64,000 nt of DNA from positions 5,456,001 through 5,520,000 of the forward strand of contig NZ_JACHMQ010000001.1 of NCBI RefSeq assembly GCF_014208105.1. Direction: 5' to 3'. The first letter of the stretch is position 1, and each line of letters begins with the position of its first letter. The translations under genes and the position numbers were made by a program. Under the pieces are notes generated by a model, which worked only from the letters and a program-made list of their open reading frames with translations, did not search any database and was not told the origin of the DNA. This document shows, one piece after another, positions 7,703-18,186 of the stretch. The stretch is from Actinomadura coerulea. Its GTDB lineage: Bacteria > Actinomycetota > Actinomycetes > Streptosporangiales > Streptosporangiaceae.

Positions 7703-8911
7703 TTAGCGCTCTACATGGAGGGCGGTTAGGCCGCGTAGGACGTAGCCGGGCTTCCACTCTGGTTCGGTGGTGAGGCGCAGAGCGGGGGCTGCGCGCAGGA
7801 GGGCGCCGAATGACTCGGTGAGCTCGATGCGGGCCAGAGGGGCGCCCAGGCAGTAGTGGATGCCGAGGCCGAAGGTGATGTGCGGGTTCGGGTCACGGCC
7901 CAGATCGAGCCGGTTCGGGTCGGCGAACACCTCCGGATCGCGGTTGGCGGACGCGAACTGGAGGGCGACCTCGGCACCACGCGGAATGTCGACGCCGGCG
8001 ACCCTGATGTCCTCCAGCACCCAGCGTTCGAACATGGGCGCCGGGGTGTCGTAGCGCAGCAGTTCCTCGACCGCGGTGGGCACGAGAGACGGGTCGGACC
8101 GGAGGCGTTCGAGCTCGCCGGGGTTGCGGAACAGCGTCCACCAGCCGTTGCCCGTCGCGTTCACCGTGGCCTCGTGGCCCGCGTTGAGGAGCAGGACGCA
8201 GGTGCCGACCAGCTCGTCCTCGGTGAGGCGGTCGCCCTCGTCCACGACGTGGGCCAGCGCGGTGATGAGGTCGTCACCCGGCTCGGCGCGCCGGGCGCGG
8301 GCCAGGTGGCGCAGGTAGTCGGAGAACTCCACGGCCGCGCGGACGGCGGTCCGCTGGACCTCCTCGGGCGGGTTCAGCTCGTACATGCCGCAGATGTCGG
8401 CCGACCAGGGACGCAGGAGGTGCCGGTCCCCGGCGGGGACGCCCAGCATCTCGGCGATCACGTTCACCGGCAGCGGCTCGGCGATCTCGGCGAGCAGGTC
8501 GCCGCCGCCCCTGTCCGCGAGCCCCGACGCCAGCTCCTCGGCGAGGCGGCGGATCATCGGACGCAGGCCCTCCACCATGCGCGCCGTGAACGCCTTGGAC
8601 ACCAGGCGCCGCAACCGCGTGTGGGTGGGGGGCTCCACGTCCAGCATCCCGGCGCGGACCATGTCCCAGAAGGGTTCGAGGAAGTCGGGCTCCGGCTCCT
8701 GCCCGAACTCCTCGTGGCTCGCGATGTGGAGGTAGGACCGCCCGAGGCGCCGGTCGCGCAGCAGCGCGTCGACGTCCTCGTAGCGGCTGATCACCCACTG
8801 GCCGGTGGGCTCGTGGAAGAACACCGGACGCTCGGCGCGGAGCCGCTCGAACACCGGGTACGGGTCCGCCACGAACGCGGTGGACCAGGGGTCGTAGGCC
8901 AGGTCGCTCAT
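7703..8911 (-). CDS. Cytochrome P450 (402 aa)
   Basis: ATG 8911 gives the normal bacterial P450 length. The I-helix motif is LLNAGHEATVNATGN, the K-helix ExxR is EELLRYD, and the haem loop is FGLGIHYCLGAPLAR with the cysteine ligand. These make a soluble class I monooxygenase that needs a separate ferredoxin and reductase; neither is adjacent. The nearest iron-sulfur reductase is 29 kb away and pairs with a desaturase. There is no biosynthetic cluster around the gene, so the substrate is open. It is convergent with the MidA-like gene. Confidence 0.95.
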   Translation of the reverse strand: MSDLAYDPWSTAFVADPYPVFERLRAERPVFFHEPTGQWVISRYEDVDALLRDRRLGRSYLHIASHEEFGQEPEPDFLEPFWDMVRAGMLDVEPPTHTRLRRLVSKAFTARMVEGLRPMIRRLAEELASGLADRGGGDLLAEIAEPLPVNVIAEMLGVPAGDRHLLRPWSADICGMYELNPPEEVQRTAVRAAVEFSDYLRHLARARRAEPGDDLITALAHVVDEGDRLTEDELVGTCVLLLNAGHEATVNATGNGWWTLFRNPGELERLRSDPSLVPTAVEELLRYDTPAPMFERWVLEDIRVAGVDIPRGAEVALQFASANRDPEVFADPNRLDLGRDPNPHITFGLGIHYCLGAPLARIELTESFGALLRAAPALRLTTEPEWKPGYVLRGLTALHVER

Positions 8912-9087
8912 GCCCGAACGATATGTCCCCTTCGCGGTCGAATGGTGCCCGAGTGACCGAACCCGCGCGGCACACCGCGACCGCCGGCGGGGTCGGCCCG
9001 CCCTCCCCCCTCGGGCGGGCCGACGCGTTCCATCGTCGAGGGACACCGAGGGCCGTGGAAGTGGAACGCGTTTCTGTGGATAAGTCG

Positions 9088-10602
9088 TCAGCGGGCCCAG
9101 TGGGTGGGGTCGCCGCCACCGGCCCGGCGGGCGGCGAGGGCCCGGCTCGCCGTGGACTCGACGATCGCGCGTGCCTCGCCCAGCTCGCGGTCCGCCGCGG
9201 CCACCTGGACCGGCCCCGGAGGCGCGTCCACGTGGACGGTCGCCAGGCCCAGCAGACGCTGGAAGGGGTTCGCGGTCAGCCTGACGCTCTGCGCGCGCGC
9301 GTGGGCGATCACGTCCGTGCGGCGGCAGGGCCATCCGTGCCGGGTCACGAAGACCACGTCGTCGGTGCCGGCGCCTTCCGCGTGCTCGATCGACACGGTC
9401 TTGGACGACGCCGGCACGAGGGCGACGGCGTCCACCTGCGTGCCCGGGAAGACCTGCGAGACGAGGTGCAAGGCGACATGGCGGGGCGCGACGGGCAGAA
9501 GGGTCGACGAGAGCGCCTGGCGCTCGCCCGCGTATCCGGCGACGGTGACATCGACGCGGGCCCAGCCCAGGCTGCGCCAGATCACCGGTTCGACGATGCT
9601 GACGGCCTGGACGCGGCCCGGCGGAAGCGTCTGCATCCGGGTCTCCAGCAGGCCGTAGCGCAGGCGGATCCCGTCCGGTGACATCGCGACCGTGAAGTTG
9701 GCGTACATGACCAGCGGTGCGATCACGGCTCGGATGAGGCCGAGCAGGACCGGGATGGTGACGGCCAGGATGCCGCCCTCCGCGTACATCACGAGGAAGA
9801 TGAGGGACGCGAGGAAGAGCAGCACCGTCCCGAGGACGGGCAGCCGCACGACGAGCGACCCGAGCAGAGAGCCGAACGGGACACGCCACAGGTGCCGTTC
9901 TGGCGCTTCCGGGGTGTGGCCCGGGAGCCCGGCCGCACGGGCGAGGAGTTCGGCACGCAACTGCTGCGCCGACTGCCGTCCCAGGTAGCGGAGGGCGATC
10001 TCGCTCTGCTCGCCCCCTGCCAGCTCCACGCGCACCTCAGAAAGCGCGAACACCCGCGTCACCAGCGGACGCACCACGTCAATTGCCTGGATGCGCGATA
10101 GCGGGATGCGGCGCGCGTTCTTACGGAGGATGCCGGTTTCGACGACGAGGTCGTCGTTGTCGACACGGAAACGCAGTGCGAGCCAGGTCCACAGGCCGGT
10201 TCCTACTGCGACCAGTCCCATGGGGATGGTCACGAGGATGAACCGCAGGATCACCTCGGGCGTGAGCGCCAAGGTGATGCCACTGCTGGTCTGCGTCAGC
10301 AGCAGGGGGAAGCCGAGTAGGACGAAGTAGATGATGAGGAAGACGAACGCGCGCAGTGGGGCCGTCGCCCAGTGGAGCCTGTGCGTGCCCTCCGAGAAGC
10401 GGATCGGTGGGCGTTGCGGCTGCGGCGGTCCGTACGCATACGGCGGACGGGGCGGACCAAACCCGGGACGGGGCGGCGGGTACGGCGGCCCCGCAGGGCG
10501 ACCGTAGGGGCCGGGCGGCCCGGGTGGGCCTGGTGGCCCAGGCGGTCCGGGCGGCGGTCCGGATCGCCCGGGCGGGCCATACGGGCCATAGGGGCCGCTC
10601 AT
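9088..10602 (-). CDS. Membrane protein with bPH2 (YdbT-like) domains (504 aa)
   Basis: The start overlaps the stop of the upstream bPH2 gene by four bases (ATGA), so they are coupled. Residues 1-70 are a proline/glycine tract with consecutive PPG triplets (PPGPPGPPGPPGPPGPYG). Paired membrane helices follow (about 90-150), then a bPH2 domain with LRFRVDNDDLVVETGILRKN and IPLSRIQAIDVVRP, a second helix pair near 235-290, and two further bPH2-like segments. This matches Bacillus YdbT, which with YdbS protects against certain bacteriocins and has been linked to membrane homeostasis; the molecular role is unknown. Confidence 0.85.
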   Translation of the reverse strand: MSGPYGPYGPPGRSGPPPGPPGPPGPPGPPGPYGRPAGPPYPPPRPGFGPPRPPYAYGPPQPQRPPIRFSEGTHRLHWATAPLRAFVFLIIYFVLLGFPLLLTQTSSGITLALTPEVILRFILVTIPMGLVAVGTGLWTWLALRFRVDNDDLVVETGILRKNARRIPLSRIQAIDVVRPLVTRVFALSEVRVELAGGEQSEIALRYLGRQSAQQLRAELLARAAGLPGHTPEAPERHLWRVPFGSLLGSLVVRLPVLGTVLLFLASLIFLVMYAEGGILAVTIPVLLGLIRAVIAPLVMYANFTVAMSPDGIRLRYGLLETRMQTLPPGRVQAVSIVEPVIWRSLGWARVDVTVAGYAGERQALSSTLLPVAPRHVALHLVSQVFPGTQVDAVALVPASSKTVSIEHAEGAGTDDVVFVTRHGWPCRRTDVIAHARAQSVRLTANPFQRLLGLATVHVDAPPGPVQVAAADRELGEARAIVESTASRALAARRAGGGDPTHWAR

Positions 10603-11258
10603 AGGCCCATGCTCCGTTCCTCGCCCTTCTGCGCGAGGCGGTCACGCAGGAGCGCGGCCTCCGCAGTGGGCAGTCCCGGAATCGTCGCGTCCGTCGCCGC
10701 GGCGGCGGTGTGCATCCGGATGGTCGCGACACCCATCCACCGCTCCAGAAGCCCCGCGGTGACGTCGACGAACTGCATCCGCCCGTAGGGGACCACGATG
10801 AGCCGCCGGACGAGGACGCCATGGGTCACGATGAGGTCGTCGCCGCGCTCCACGTAGCCGTAGGCCCTGCGGTCCAGTTCCGCGACCACCCAGGTGAGGA
10901 CGACCCCGAGCACGACGGCGGCGACCCACATGGACGCCGCGACCACGGTCCCGTTCCTCCACACGATGAAAGCGCCTACGCCGCCTACGGGGATCGCCCA
11001 CAGGACCGCGGTGAGAAGCCTGTGCAAGGCATGGCGTTTGGATATGGGCGACCAGTGGAGGCCGGCCCCAGGCGCGAAGGCCTGATCCGCCTGGTAGACG
11101 GGCGGCCCCTGCTGCGGCGGGTAGGGTGCCCCTACCTGTCCCTGACCAGGGGGCTGACCGCCGTGGCCCGGAGCGGACGGCGCGGTCGGACGCACCGCGC
11201 CCTGCTGTCCGGGATGCGCGGCGGGATCGAACGGCGGTTCGCCGTGGCTCGCGTTCAT
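10599..11258 (-). CDS. Membrane protein with one bPH2 (YdbS-like) domain (219 aa)
   Basis: The N-terminal 75 residues are Pro/Gly/Gln-rich and cytoplasmic. Two membrane helices follow (LLTAVLWAIPVGGVGAFIVW and VAAVVLGVVLTWVVAEL). The bPH2 domain then starts RAYGYVERGDDLIVTHGVLV and includes VPYGRMQFVDVTAGLLERWM. This is the smaller partner of the YdbS/YdbT pair and heads the two-gene operon. It is divergent from the nuoD paralogue with 79 bases between, a typical actinobacterial arrangement. Confidence 0.85.
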   Translation of the reverse strand: MNASHGEPPFDPAAHPGQQGAVRPTAPSAPGHGGQPPGQGQVGAPYPPQQGPPVYQADQAFAPGAGLHWSPISKRHALHRLLTAVLWAIPVGGVGAFIVWRNGTVVAASMWVAAVVLGVVLTWVVAELDRRAYGYVERGDDLIVTHGVLVRRLIVVPYGRMQFVDVTAGLLERWMGVATIRMHTAAAATDATIPGLPTAEAALLRDRLAQKGEERSMGL

Positions 11259-11337
11259 TGCCCCCTAGTCAACCGGATAACGACTACCGCTCGCCATGGG
11301 ACCATGAAGCGGTGATCGGAGTGGCGGAGGCGCGACC

Positions 11338-12486
11338 ATGACCACCGAACGGATCGTCGGGATCGGTGCGGGCGCCAAGGAGCTCGCCACCGAGGACATG
11401 ACCCTCAACATCGGCCCCCAGCACCCGTCCACCCACGGCGTGCTCCGGCTGAAGCTCACCTTGGACGGCGAACGCATCTCGGCCGCCGAGCCCATCGTGG
11501 GCTACATGCACCGCGGAGCGGAGAAGCTGTTCGAGGTCCGCGACTTCCGGCAGATCATCGTCCTGGCGAACCGGCACGACTGGCTGTCGGCGTTCTCCAG
11601 TGAACTCGGCGTGGTTCTCGCCGTCGAACGCATGCTCGGCATGGAGGTCCCCCTACGCGCGGTATGGGCGAGGACGCTGCTGGCAGAGCTGAACCGGATC
11701 CTCAACCACCTGATGTTCCTGGGCTCCTACCCGCTGGAAGTGGGGGCCATCACCCCGATCTTCTACGCGTTCCGCGAGCGCGAGGTCCTGCAACGCGTCA
11801 TGGAGGAGATCTCCGGTGGGCGCATGCACTACATGTTCAACCGCGTCGGCGGGCTGAAGGACGAACTCCCCGTCGGTTGGGCGGCGCGCGCGCGGGCGGC
11901 GGTCGCCGAAGTGCGCGCCCGCATGGGCGACATCGACGACCTCATCATGGGCAACGAGATCTTCCGAGCCCGCACCAGGGGGGTCGGCGTCCTCACTCCG
12001 GAACAGATTTTGCAGTACGGGGTGTCCGGCCCCATCGCGCGCGCGTCCGGCGTCGACTTCGACCTGCGCCGTGACGAGCCCTACCTCGGCTACGGGGAAC
12101 TGGACGTCCGCGTGGTCACCCGGTCGGAGGGCGACTGCCTGGCCCGCTTCGAGTGCCTGCTCGACCAGGTGCACGCGTCCCTCGACCTCGCGGACGCCTG
12201 CCTGGACCGCCTCGCCGACCTTCCGCCCGGCCCCATCAACCAACGGCTGCCGAAGGTTCTGAAGGTCCCCGAGGGGCACACCTACGCCTGGACGGAGAAC
12301 CCGCTGGGCATCAACGGCTACTACCTGGTGTCGCGGGGCGAGAAGACACCGTGGCGGATGAAGCTGCGGTCCGCCTCGTTCAACAACATCCAGGTGCTCG
12401 CGGAGCTGCTGCCCGGCAACCTCGTCGCCGACATGATCGCCATTCTCGGCTCGATGTTCTTCGTCGTCGGCGACATCGACAAGTAG
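11338..12486 (+). CDS. nuoD2: Orphan NADH-quinone oxidoreductase subunit D paralogue (382 aa)
   Basis: ATG 11338 follows GGAGG at nine bases. The whole chain aligns with complex I 49-kDa/NuoD subunits without gaps in the N-terminal half: [20 protein letters not shown], then [22 protein letters not shown] and the C-terminal VVGDIDK. Against bovine NDUFS2 the quinone-pocket His59 is kept (H33), but Tyr108 is Trp (W82, in NRHDWLSAF) and Asp160 is Glu (E134, in PLEVGAITP). Arg85, methylated in mitochondria by NDUFAF7, is kept as R59. No other nuo gene is in the window, so this is a free-standing paralogue, as reported for other actinomycetes. Normal ubiquinone/menaquinone chemistry is doubtful. 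Confidence 0.88.
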   Translation: MTTERIVGIGAGAKELATEDMTLNIGPQHPSTHGVLRLKLTLDGERISAAEPIVGYMHRGAEKLFEVRDFRQIIVLANRHDWLSAFSSELGVVLAVERMLGMEVPLRAVWARTLLAELNRILNHLMFLGSYPLEVGAITPIFYAFREREVLQRVMEEISGGRMHYMFNRVGGLKDELPVGWAARARAAVAEVRARMGDIDDLIMGNEIFRARTRGVGVLTPEQILQYGVSGPIARASGVDFDLRRDEPYLGYGELDVRVVTRSEGDCLARFECLLDQVHASLDLADACLDRLADLPPGPINQRLPKVLKVPEGHTYAWTENPLGINGYYLVSRGEKTPWRMKLRSASFNNIQVLAELLPGNLVADMIAILGSMFFVVGDIDK

Positions 12487-12542
12487 CGCAGCCGCAAGCC
12501 GTCCCGCGCTGCGACCACGCCCGGCGCCCGTCCGGGCCGCCC

Positions 12543-13055
12543 TCAGGCTCGGGACGCGCCAGGCCGGTCGCCGTGCTCGTCGTCCGGTCCCTTGGGAACC
12601 CGGCACGCGTACTCCAGGAAGAACGCCGCCGCCACCAGCACGACGGCCGCGAGGAAGGTGCCGCCGCTCACGAAGAAGTCGTGCCGGGGGGTCGACTTCT
12701 CAAGCGAGGCGGACAGGCTGACCGCGAACCCGCCGAACACGCCCGCGATGACCGCCGCGGAATGCGCGCTGGCCTTCCCCAGGGCGGCCAGCCGCGCCAC
12801 CGCCAGGGGATCCAGCGGCTTCGGCATCGGCTTGCGGGCGGAGTCGGCCGCGCGACCGCTGGACGGCCTGCGGCGGATGCGGCGCAGCACGTTCAGCCCG
12901 GTGAACGCCTCGCCCAGGGCGAGCAGCAGCAGCGTCGGCACCGCCGTCCACGGAAGCGGGGGCAGCGACAGGTAGGCAGAACGCAGCACCGCCCAGGTGA
13001 TCACCCCTATGACGACCACCAGGGCGGCGAGGAACAGGGGGCGGGACGGCTTCAT
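12543..13055 (-). CDS. DUF3180 membrane protein (170 aa)
   Basis: The start overlaps the folK stop by four bases (ATGA). Four hydrophobic segments are visible: LFLAALVVVIGVITWAVL, PTLLLLALGEAFTGLNVL, SAAVIAGVFGGFAVSLSA and GTFLAAVVLVAAAFFLEYAC. Between them lies a basic, proline-containing loop ending MPKPLDPLAVARLAALGKAS. The order and placement match DUF3180, which follows folK in most actinobacteria; no function is known. It ends the folate operon and is convergent with nuoD2. Confidence 0.87.
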   Translation of the reverse strand: MKPSRPLFLAALVVVIGVITWAVLRSAYLSLPPLPWTAVPTLLLLALGEAFTGLNVLRRIRRRPSSGRAADSARKPMPKPLDPLAVARLAALGKASAHSAAVIAGVFGGFAVSLSASLEKSTPRHDFFVSGGTFLAAVVLVAAAFFLEYACRVPKGPDDEHGDRPGASRA

Positions 13056-13639
13056 GCAGGCTGCTGCAGAGCCAGGTCGTCACGCCGGCGGCAGACCGAC
13101 GGGCCGCCCTCCGCCTGCCTGGCCTCGGCCAGGTCTCCGACACGGCCGTGCCCGTGCAGGAGCACGTCGGGCTCGATGTCGGCCCACGGGACGAGGACGA
13201 ACGCGCGCTCGTGCGCGCGGGGGTGCGGGAGCGTCAGATCGGGGTCGTCGGACGTGATGTCCCCGAACGTCACGATGTCGATGTCGAGGGTGCGGGGTCC
13301 CCAGCGGACCAGGCGTTCGCGGCGCATCGAGTTCTCGATGTTCAGGACCCGCTCCAGCAGGTTCTCCGGGGGCAGGCGCGTGTCGGCGATGAGCACGATG
13401 TTCAGGAAGTCGCCCTGCTCGGGGATGCTCTCCCCGGGCGGCGCGAAGGGGGAGGTCTCGTAGACCGGGGAGAACGCCACGAAGTGGAGCCCCGGCGCGT
13501 CGAACAGTGCGTCGACGGCCTCCTGGATGTTGTCCAGCCGGTCCCCGAGGTTGCTGCCGATCGAGAACACGACACGGTGCTGGACCAGCATGTGCCCCCC
13601 GGTGGCGGTGCGGTCGGGCATGCGGTCGGACGCTGTCAT
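13052..13639 (-). CDS. folK: 2-amino-4-hydroxy-6-hydroxymethyldihydropteridine pyrophosphokinase (195 aa)
   Basis: FolK transfers pyrophosphate from ATP to 6-hydroxymethyl-dihydropterin, the step before FolP. The chain has the substrate loop VVFSIGSNLGDRLDNIQEAV, the segment SPVYETSPF, and the catalytic/metal motif RWGPRTLDIDIVTF with the DxD pair, then LPHPRAHERAFVLVPWADIE. The first 20 residues are a non-conserved extension. The start at ATG 13639 overlaps the folB stop by four bases, and the gene overlaps DUF3180 downstream, so translation is coupled through the chain. Confidence 0.95.
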   Translation of the reverse strand: MTASDRMPDRTATGGHMLVQHRVVFSIGSNLGDRLDNIQEAVDALFDAPGLHFVAFSPVYETSPFAPPGESIPEQGDFLNIVLIADTRLPPENLLERVLNIENSMRRERLVRWGPRTLDIDIVTFGDITSDDPDLTLPHPRAHERAFVLVPWADIEPDVLLHGHGRVGDLAEARQAEGGPSVCRRRDDLALQQPA

Positions 13640-14001
13640 GGGCGACTCCTCGTGATCTTCACGGCGACGTCGGCGAAGGGGTGCGGGATCGGGGCGCTCG
13701 GCTTGTGGACGGTGATCTCGACCTCGGACACCAGTCGGTCTTCCAGGCATATCTTCGCCAGCCGGTCGGCGAGCGTTTCGAGGAGGTTCAGAGGCTCCCC
13801 CTCCACGGCGGCGACCAGCCGGCCGGCGAGCGTTCCGTAGTCGACGGTACGCGAGAGGTCGTCGCCCTCAGCGGCGGGGCGCGTGTCGAGGCCGAGGACG
13901 GCGTCGACGACGAACTCCTGGCCCAGGTCGCGCTCGGCCGGCAGGCATCCGTGGCGCCCCCGTGCCCGAAGCCCGCGCAACTCGATGCGGTCGAGAGTCA
14001 T
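13636..14001 (-). CDS. folB: Dihydroneopterin aldolase (121 aa)
   Basis: FolB converts 7,8-dihydroneopterin to 6-hydroxymethyl-dihydropterin and glycolaldehyde. MTLDRIELRGLRARGRHGCL is the standard start of the fold (usual RGxHG at the active site), followed by ERDLGQEFVVDAVLGLD, the substrate-binding glutamate region in LNLLETLADRLAK and the closing strand VEITVHKPSAPI. The length is typical. ATG 14001 overlaps the NTF2-like stop by four bases, and the stop overlaps the folK start. Confidence 0.95.
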   Translation of the reverse strand: MTLDRIELRGLRARGRHGCLPAERDLGQEFVVDAVLGLDTRPAAEGDDLSRTVDYGTLAGRLVAAVEGEPLNLLETLADRLAKICLEDRLVSEVEITVHKPSAPIPHPFADVAVKITRSRP

Positions 14002-14435
14002 TCTTCCTCTGCATCCACGACGTTGAGGACGGGGGAGCCGTGGTGGAGCAGAAGCCGCCACTCCCCGCCCGCCCGTACGAACACGTTCGTCGCCACGATG
14101 CTTCCACCGGCGAGGAACCCCGCTTCGGTGTCCTCGTCGGCGGTCAGGATGTTCTCCTTGCACGTCACCACGGCGTGGTCGCCGTACACGTCCGTCTCCA
14201 CGTCGGTGAGCACGAACTGGATGTAGGACGTGTTGGCCATGATGAGCGCCCACGAGCGCAGGACCGCCTCGCGTCCCCGCAGCATCGTCCAGCCGGGGTG
14301 GACGCAGGAGACGCCGTCGGCATACGGGCCGTCCGCCCAGACCGCCGACATGCGGTCGAAGTCACCGGCCTCGAACGCGGCATAGAACTCGGCATGGACC
14401 TCGTCCACGTCGGCGCGGTTCACCGCACGGCTCAT
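13998..14435 (-). CDS. NTF2-like (SnoaL/DUF4440-type) protein inside the folate operon (145 aa)
   Basis: The fold is recognisable from VDEVHAEFYAAFEAGDFDRM, SAVWADG, CVHPGWTMLRGREAVLRSWA and the last strands VRAGGEWRLLLHHGSPV. It is a cone-shaped alpha+beta barrel used by many small enzymes and binding proteins. It is coupled by ATGA overlaps to folP before and folB after, so it is made together with the pterin enzymes. A role in folate metabolism is suggested only by this position. The W-H-P and H-H-G residues could line a pocket. Confidence 0.85.
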   Translation of the reverse strand: MSRAVNRADVDEVHAEFYAAFEAGDFDRMSAVWADGPYADGVSCVHPGWTMLRGREAVLRSWALIMANTSYIQFVLTDVETDVYGDHAVVTCKENILTADEDTEAGFLAGGSIVATNVFVRAGGEWRLLLHHGSPVLNVVDAEEE

Positions 14436-15388
14436 AGGCGCGGACTCCCGTCGTCGTTACTGTCGCTGATAGCGCTGCCCTTGGTATTGCTGCCTTTGCC
14501 TGCGTTCTCCTGGCCGCCGCTGTCATGGACGACCAGACCCGCCGCGCGCATCGCGGCCGCCACTCGTACCGCGTCCGCGTTGGGCCGGACCCTGTGCACC
14601 CTTACGCACCATGCCCCGGCGGCCGCAACGAGAGACGTGATGGCCACGGTCGCGTCGTCGCATTCGCCGAACGGACGGCGCGTCCCGTCCGGTTCCGCAA
14701 GAAGCCGCGTGAGGAACCCCTTGCGGGACGCGCCCACCAGGACGGGGTAGCCGAGACCAGTGAACGCGTCCAGATGGGCGAGCAGGGACCAGTTGTGCCC
14801 TGTCTCCGGGTTCTTGGCGAAGCCCAGCCCAGGGTCGAGGACGACCATCGACGGGTCGACGCCCTCCCCCAGCACGGCGTCGACCCTGTGCAGTAGTTCG
14901 TCGCGCACCTCGCGCACCACGTCCGTGTAGACGGCGCGGTTGTACATGTCATGGCTGTGGCCGCGCCAGTGCATGACCACGTAGGGCACGCCTGCGGCGG
15001 CCACCACCCGCGGCATGTCCGGGTCGGCCAGGCCGCCGCTCACGTCGTTCACCAGCCGCGCGCCCGCACCGACCGCGGCCTCCGCGACCTCGGCGCGCAT
15101 GGTGTCGACGCTCACGGGGACGTTCTCGGCCACGAGGGCCTCAATGACCGGAACCACACGGCGCAGTTCCTCTTCCTGGGTCACGCGCTGCGCGCCAGGC
15201 CGCGTCGACTCGCCGCCCACGTCCACGATGTCGGCGCCCTCGCCAACGAGATCGAGCCCGTGGCGGACCGCCTTCTCCGGGTCGAACCAGGCACCGCCGT
15301 CGGAGAAGGAGTCGGGGGTCACGTTGACCACGCCCATGACGAGGCAGCGCCCTGGCTCGGGCAGCCCCGGAACGGCGGCACTGGTCAT
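14432..15388 (-). CDS. folP: Dihydropteroate synthase (318 aa)
   Basis: FolP joins p-aminobenzoate to hydroxymethyl-dihydropterin pyrophosphate and is the sulfonamide target. Signature 1 is VMGVVNVTPDSFSDGGAWFD and signature 2 is IVDVGGESTRPGA. Further TIM-barrel markers are LVNDVSGGLADPDM, VVLDPGLGFAKNPETGHNWS and VGASRKGFL. ATG 15388 (with AGGGT upstream) is preferred over an in-frame TTG three codons earlier. The last 40 residues (AGKGSNTKGSAISDSNDD) are a non-conserved polar tail. The gene leads the coupled fol chain and is separated from folE by a strong terminator, so it should have its own promoter within 15389-15476. Confidence 0.96.
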   Translation of the reverse strand: MTSAAVPGLPEPGRCLVMGVVNVTPDSFSDGGAWFDPEKAVRHGLDLVGEGADIVDVGGESTRPGAQRVTQEEELRRVVPVIEALVAENVPVSVDTMRAEVAEAAVGAGARLVNDVSGGLADPDMPRVVAAAGVPYVVMHWRGHSHDMYNRAVYTDVVREVRDELLHRVDAVLGEGVDPSMVVLDPGLGFAKNPETGHNWSLLAHLDAFTGLGYPVLVGASRKGFLTRLLAEPDGTRRPFGECDDATVAITSLVAAAGAWCVRVHRVRPNADAVRVAAAMRAAGLVVHDSGGQENAGKGSNTKGSAISDSNDDGSPRL

Positions 15389-15476
15389 GTCACCCAACCC
15401 TATGCCTTGCGATCGACCCGCCGGAGCGGCGCTTCACCGCCCCATCAGTCCGGCATACCCTCTCCGAAAGCAGCAG

Positions 15477-15507
15477 AACGGGCCTCAGCTTTACGCTGAG
15501 GCCCGTT
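15477..15507 (-). terminator. Strong terminator between folE and folP
   Basis: Thirteen-base perfect arms AACGGGCCTCAGC and GCTGAGGCCCGTT enclose a five-base loop. It begins 38 bases after the folE stop. It should end ftsH-folE transcripts before the folP operon. Confidence 0.85.
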
Positions 15508-15544
15508 CGGACGCTCGGACGGGCTCGGAGAGCCCGAGCCCTCG

Positions 15545-16177
15545 TCAGCGGCCGAGAATCAGGCTCATCGCCTCGGACCGCGTCTCGGCGTGATCCCGGA
15601 AGTCGCCGCGCACCGCCGACGTCACCGTCTTGGCCCCCGGCTTCCGCACCCCGCGCATCGTCATGCACAGATGCTCGGCCTCGATCACCACGATGGCCCC
15701 GCGGGGCTCCAGCACCGTCATCATCGCGTCGGCCACCTGACTGGTGAGACGCTCCTGCACCTGCGGCCGCCGGGCGTACACGTCCACCAGCCGGGCCAGC
15801 TTCGACAGCCCGGTGATCTGGCCCTTCTTGTTGGGCGTGTAACCCACGTGCGCGACCCCGTGGAAAGGCACCAGGTGGTGCTCGCACACGGAGTACACCT
15901 CGATGTCCTTCACCAGGACCATTTCCTCATGGTCGGCGTCGAACACCGTGGTGAGCGCGTCCTCGGGCGTCTGGCGCAGGCCCGCGAACTGCTCAGCGTA
16001 CGCGCGCGCCACCCTGGCGGGGGTGTCGCGCAACCCGTCACGGTCGGGGTCCTCCCCGATGCCGATCAGGATCTCGCGGACGGCCTTCTCGATGCGCGCG
16101 TGGTCGAAACGCCCGCCGTGCACTGTCTCGCCCGGCGGATCGTTCTCGAGCGGCGCCTCGTCGTACGGGATCGCCAA
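15545..16177 (-). CDS. folE: GTP cyclohydrolase I (210 aa)
   Basis: FolE opens GTP to dihydroneopterin triphosphate, the first step of folate synthesis. The zinc-binding signature is [20 protein letters not shown], with the third zinc cysteine in [10 protein letters not shown]. Typical strings are [20 protein letters not shown] and [20 protein letters not shown]. The start is uncertain: TTG 16177 gives the full N-terminus and lies five bases after the ftsH stop, with only a weak GAGAG upstream. The tight spacing indicates an ftsH-folE operon, ended by the terminator at 15477. Confidence 0.95.
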   Translation of the reverse strand: MAIPYDEAPLENDPPGETVHGGRFDHARIEKAVREILIGIGEDPDRDGLRDTPARVARAYAEQFAGLRQTPEDALTTVFDADHEEMVLVKDIEVYSVCEHHLVPFHGVAHVGYTPNKKGQITGLSKLARLVDVYARRPQVQERLTSQVADAMMTVLEPRGAIVVIEAEHLCMTMRGVRKPGAKTVTSAVRGDFRDHAETRSEAMSLILGR

Positions 16178-16182
16178 GGCCG

Positions 16183-18186
<2,004 letters not shown>

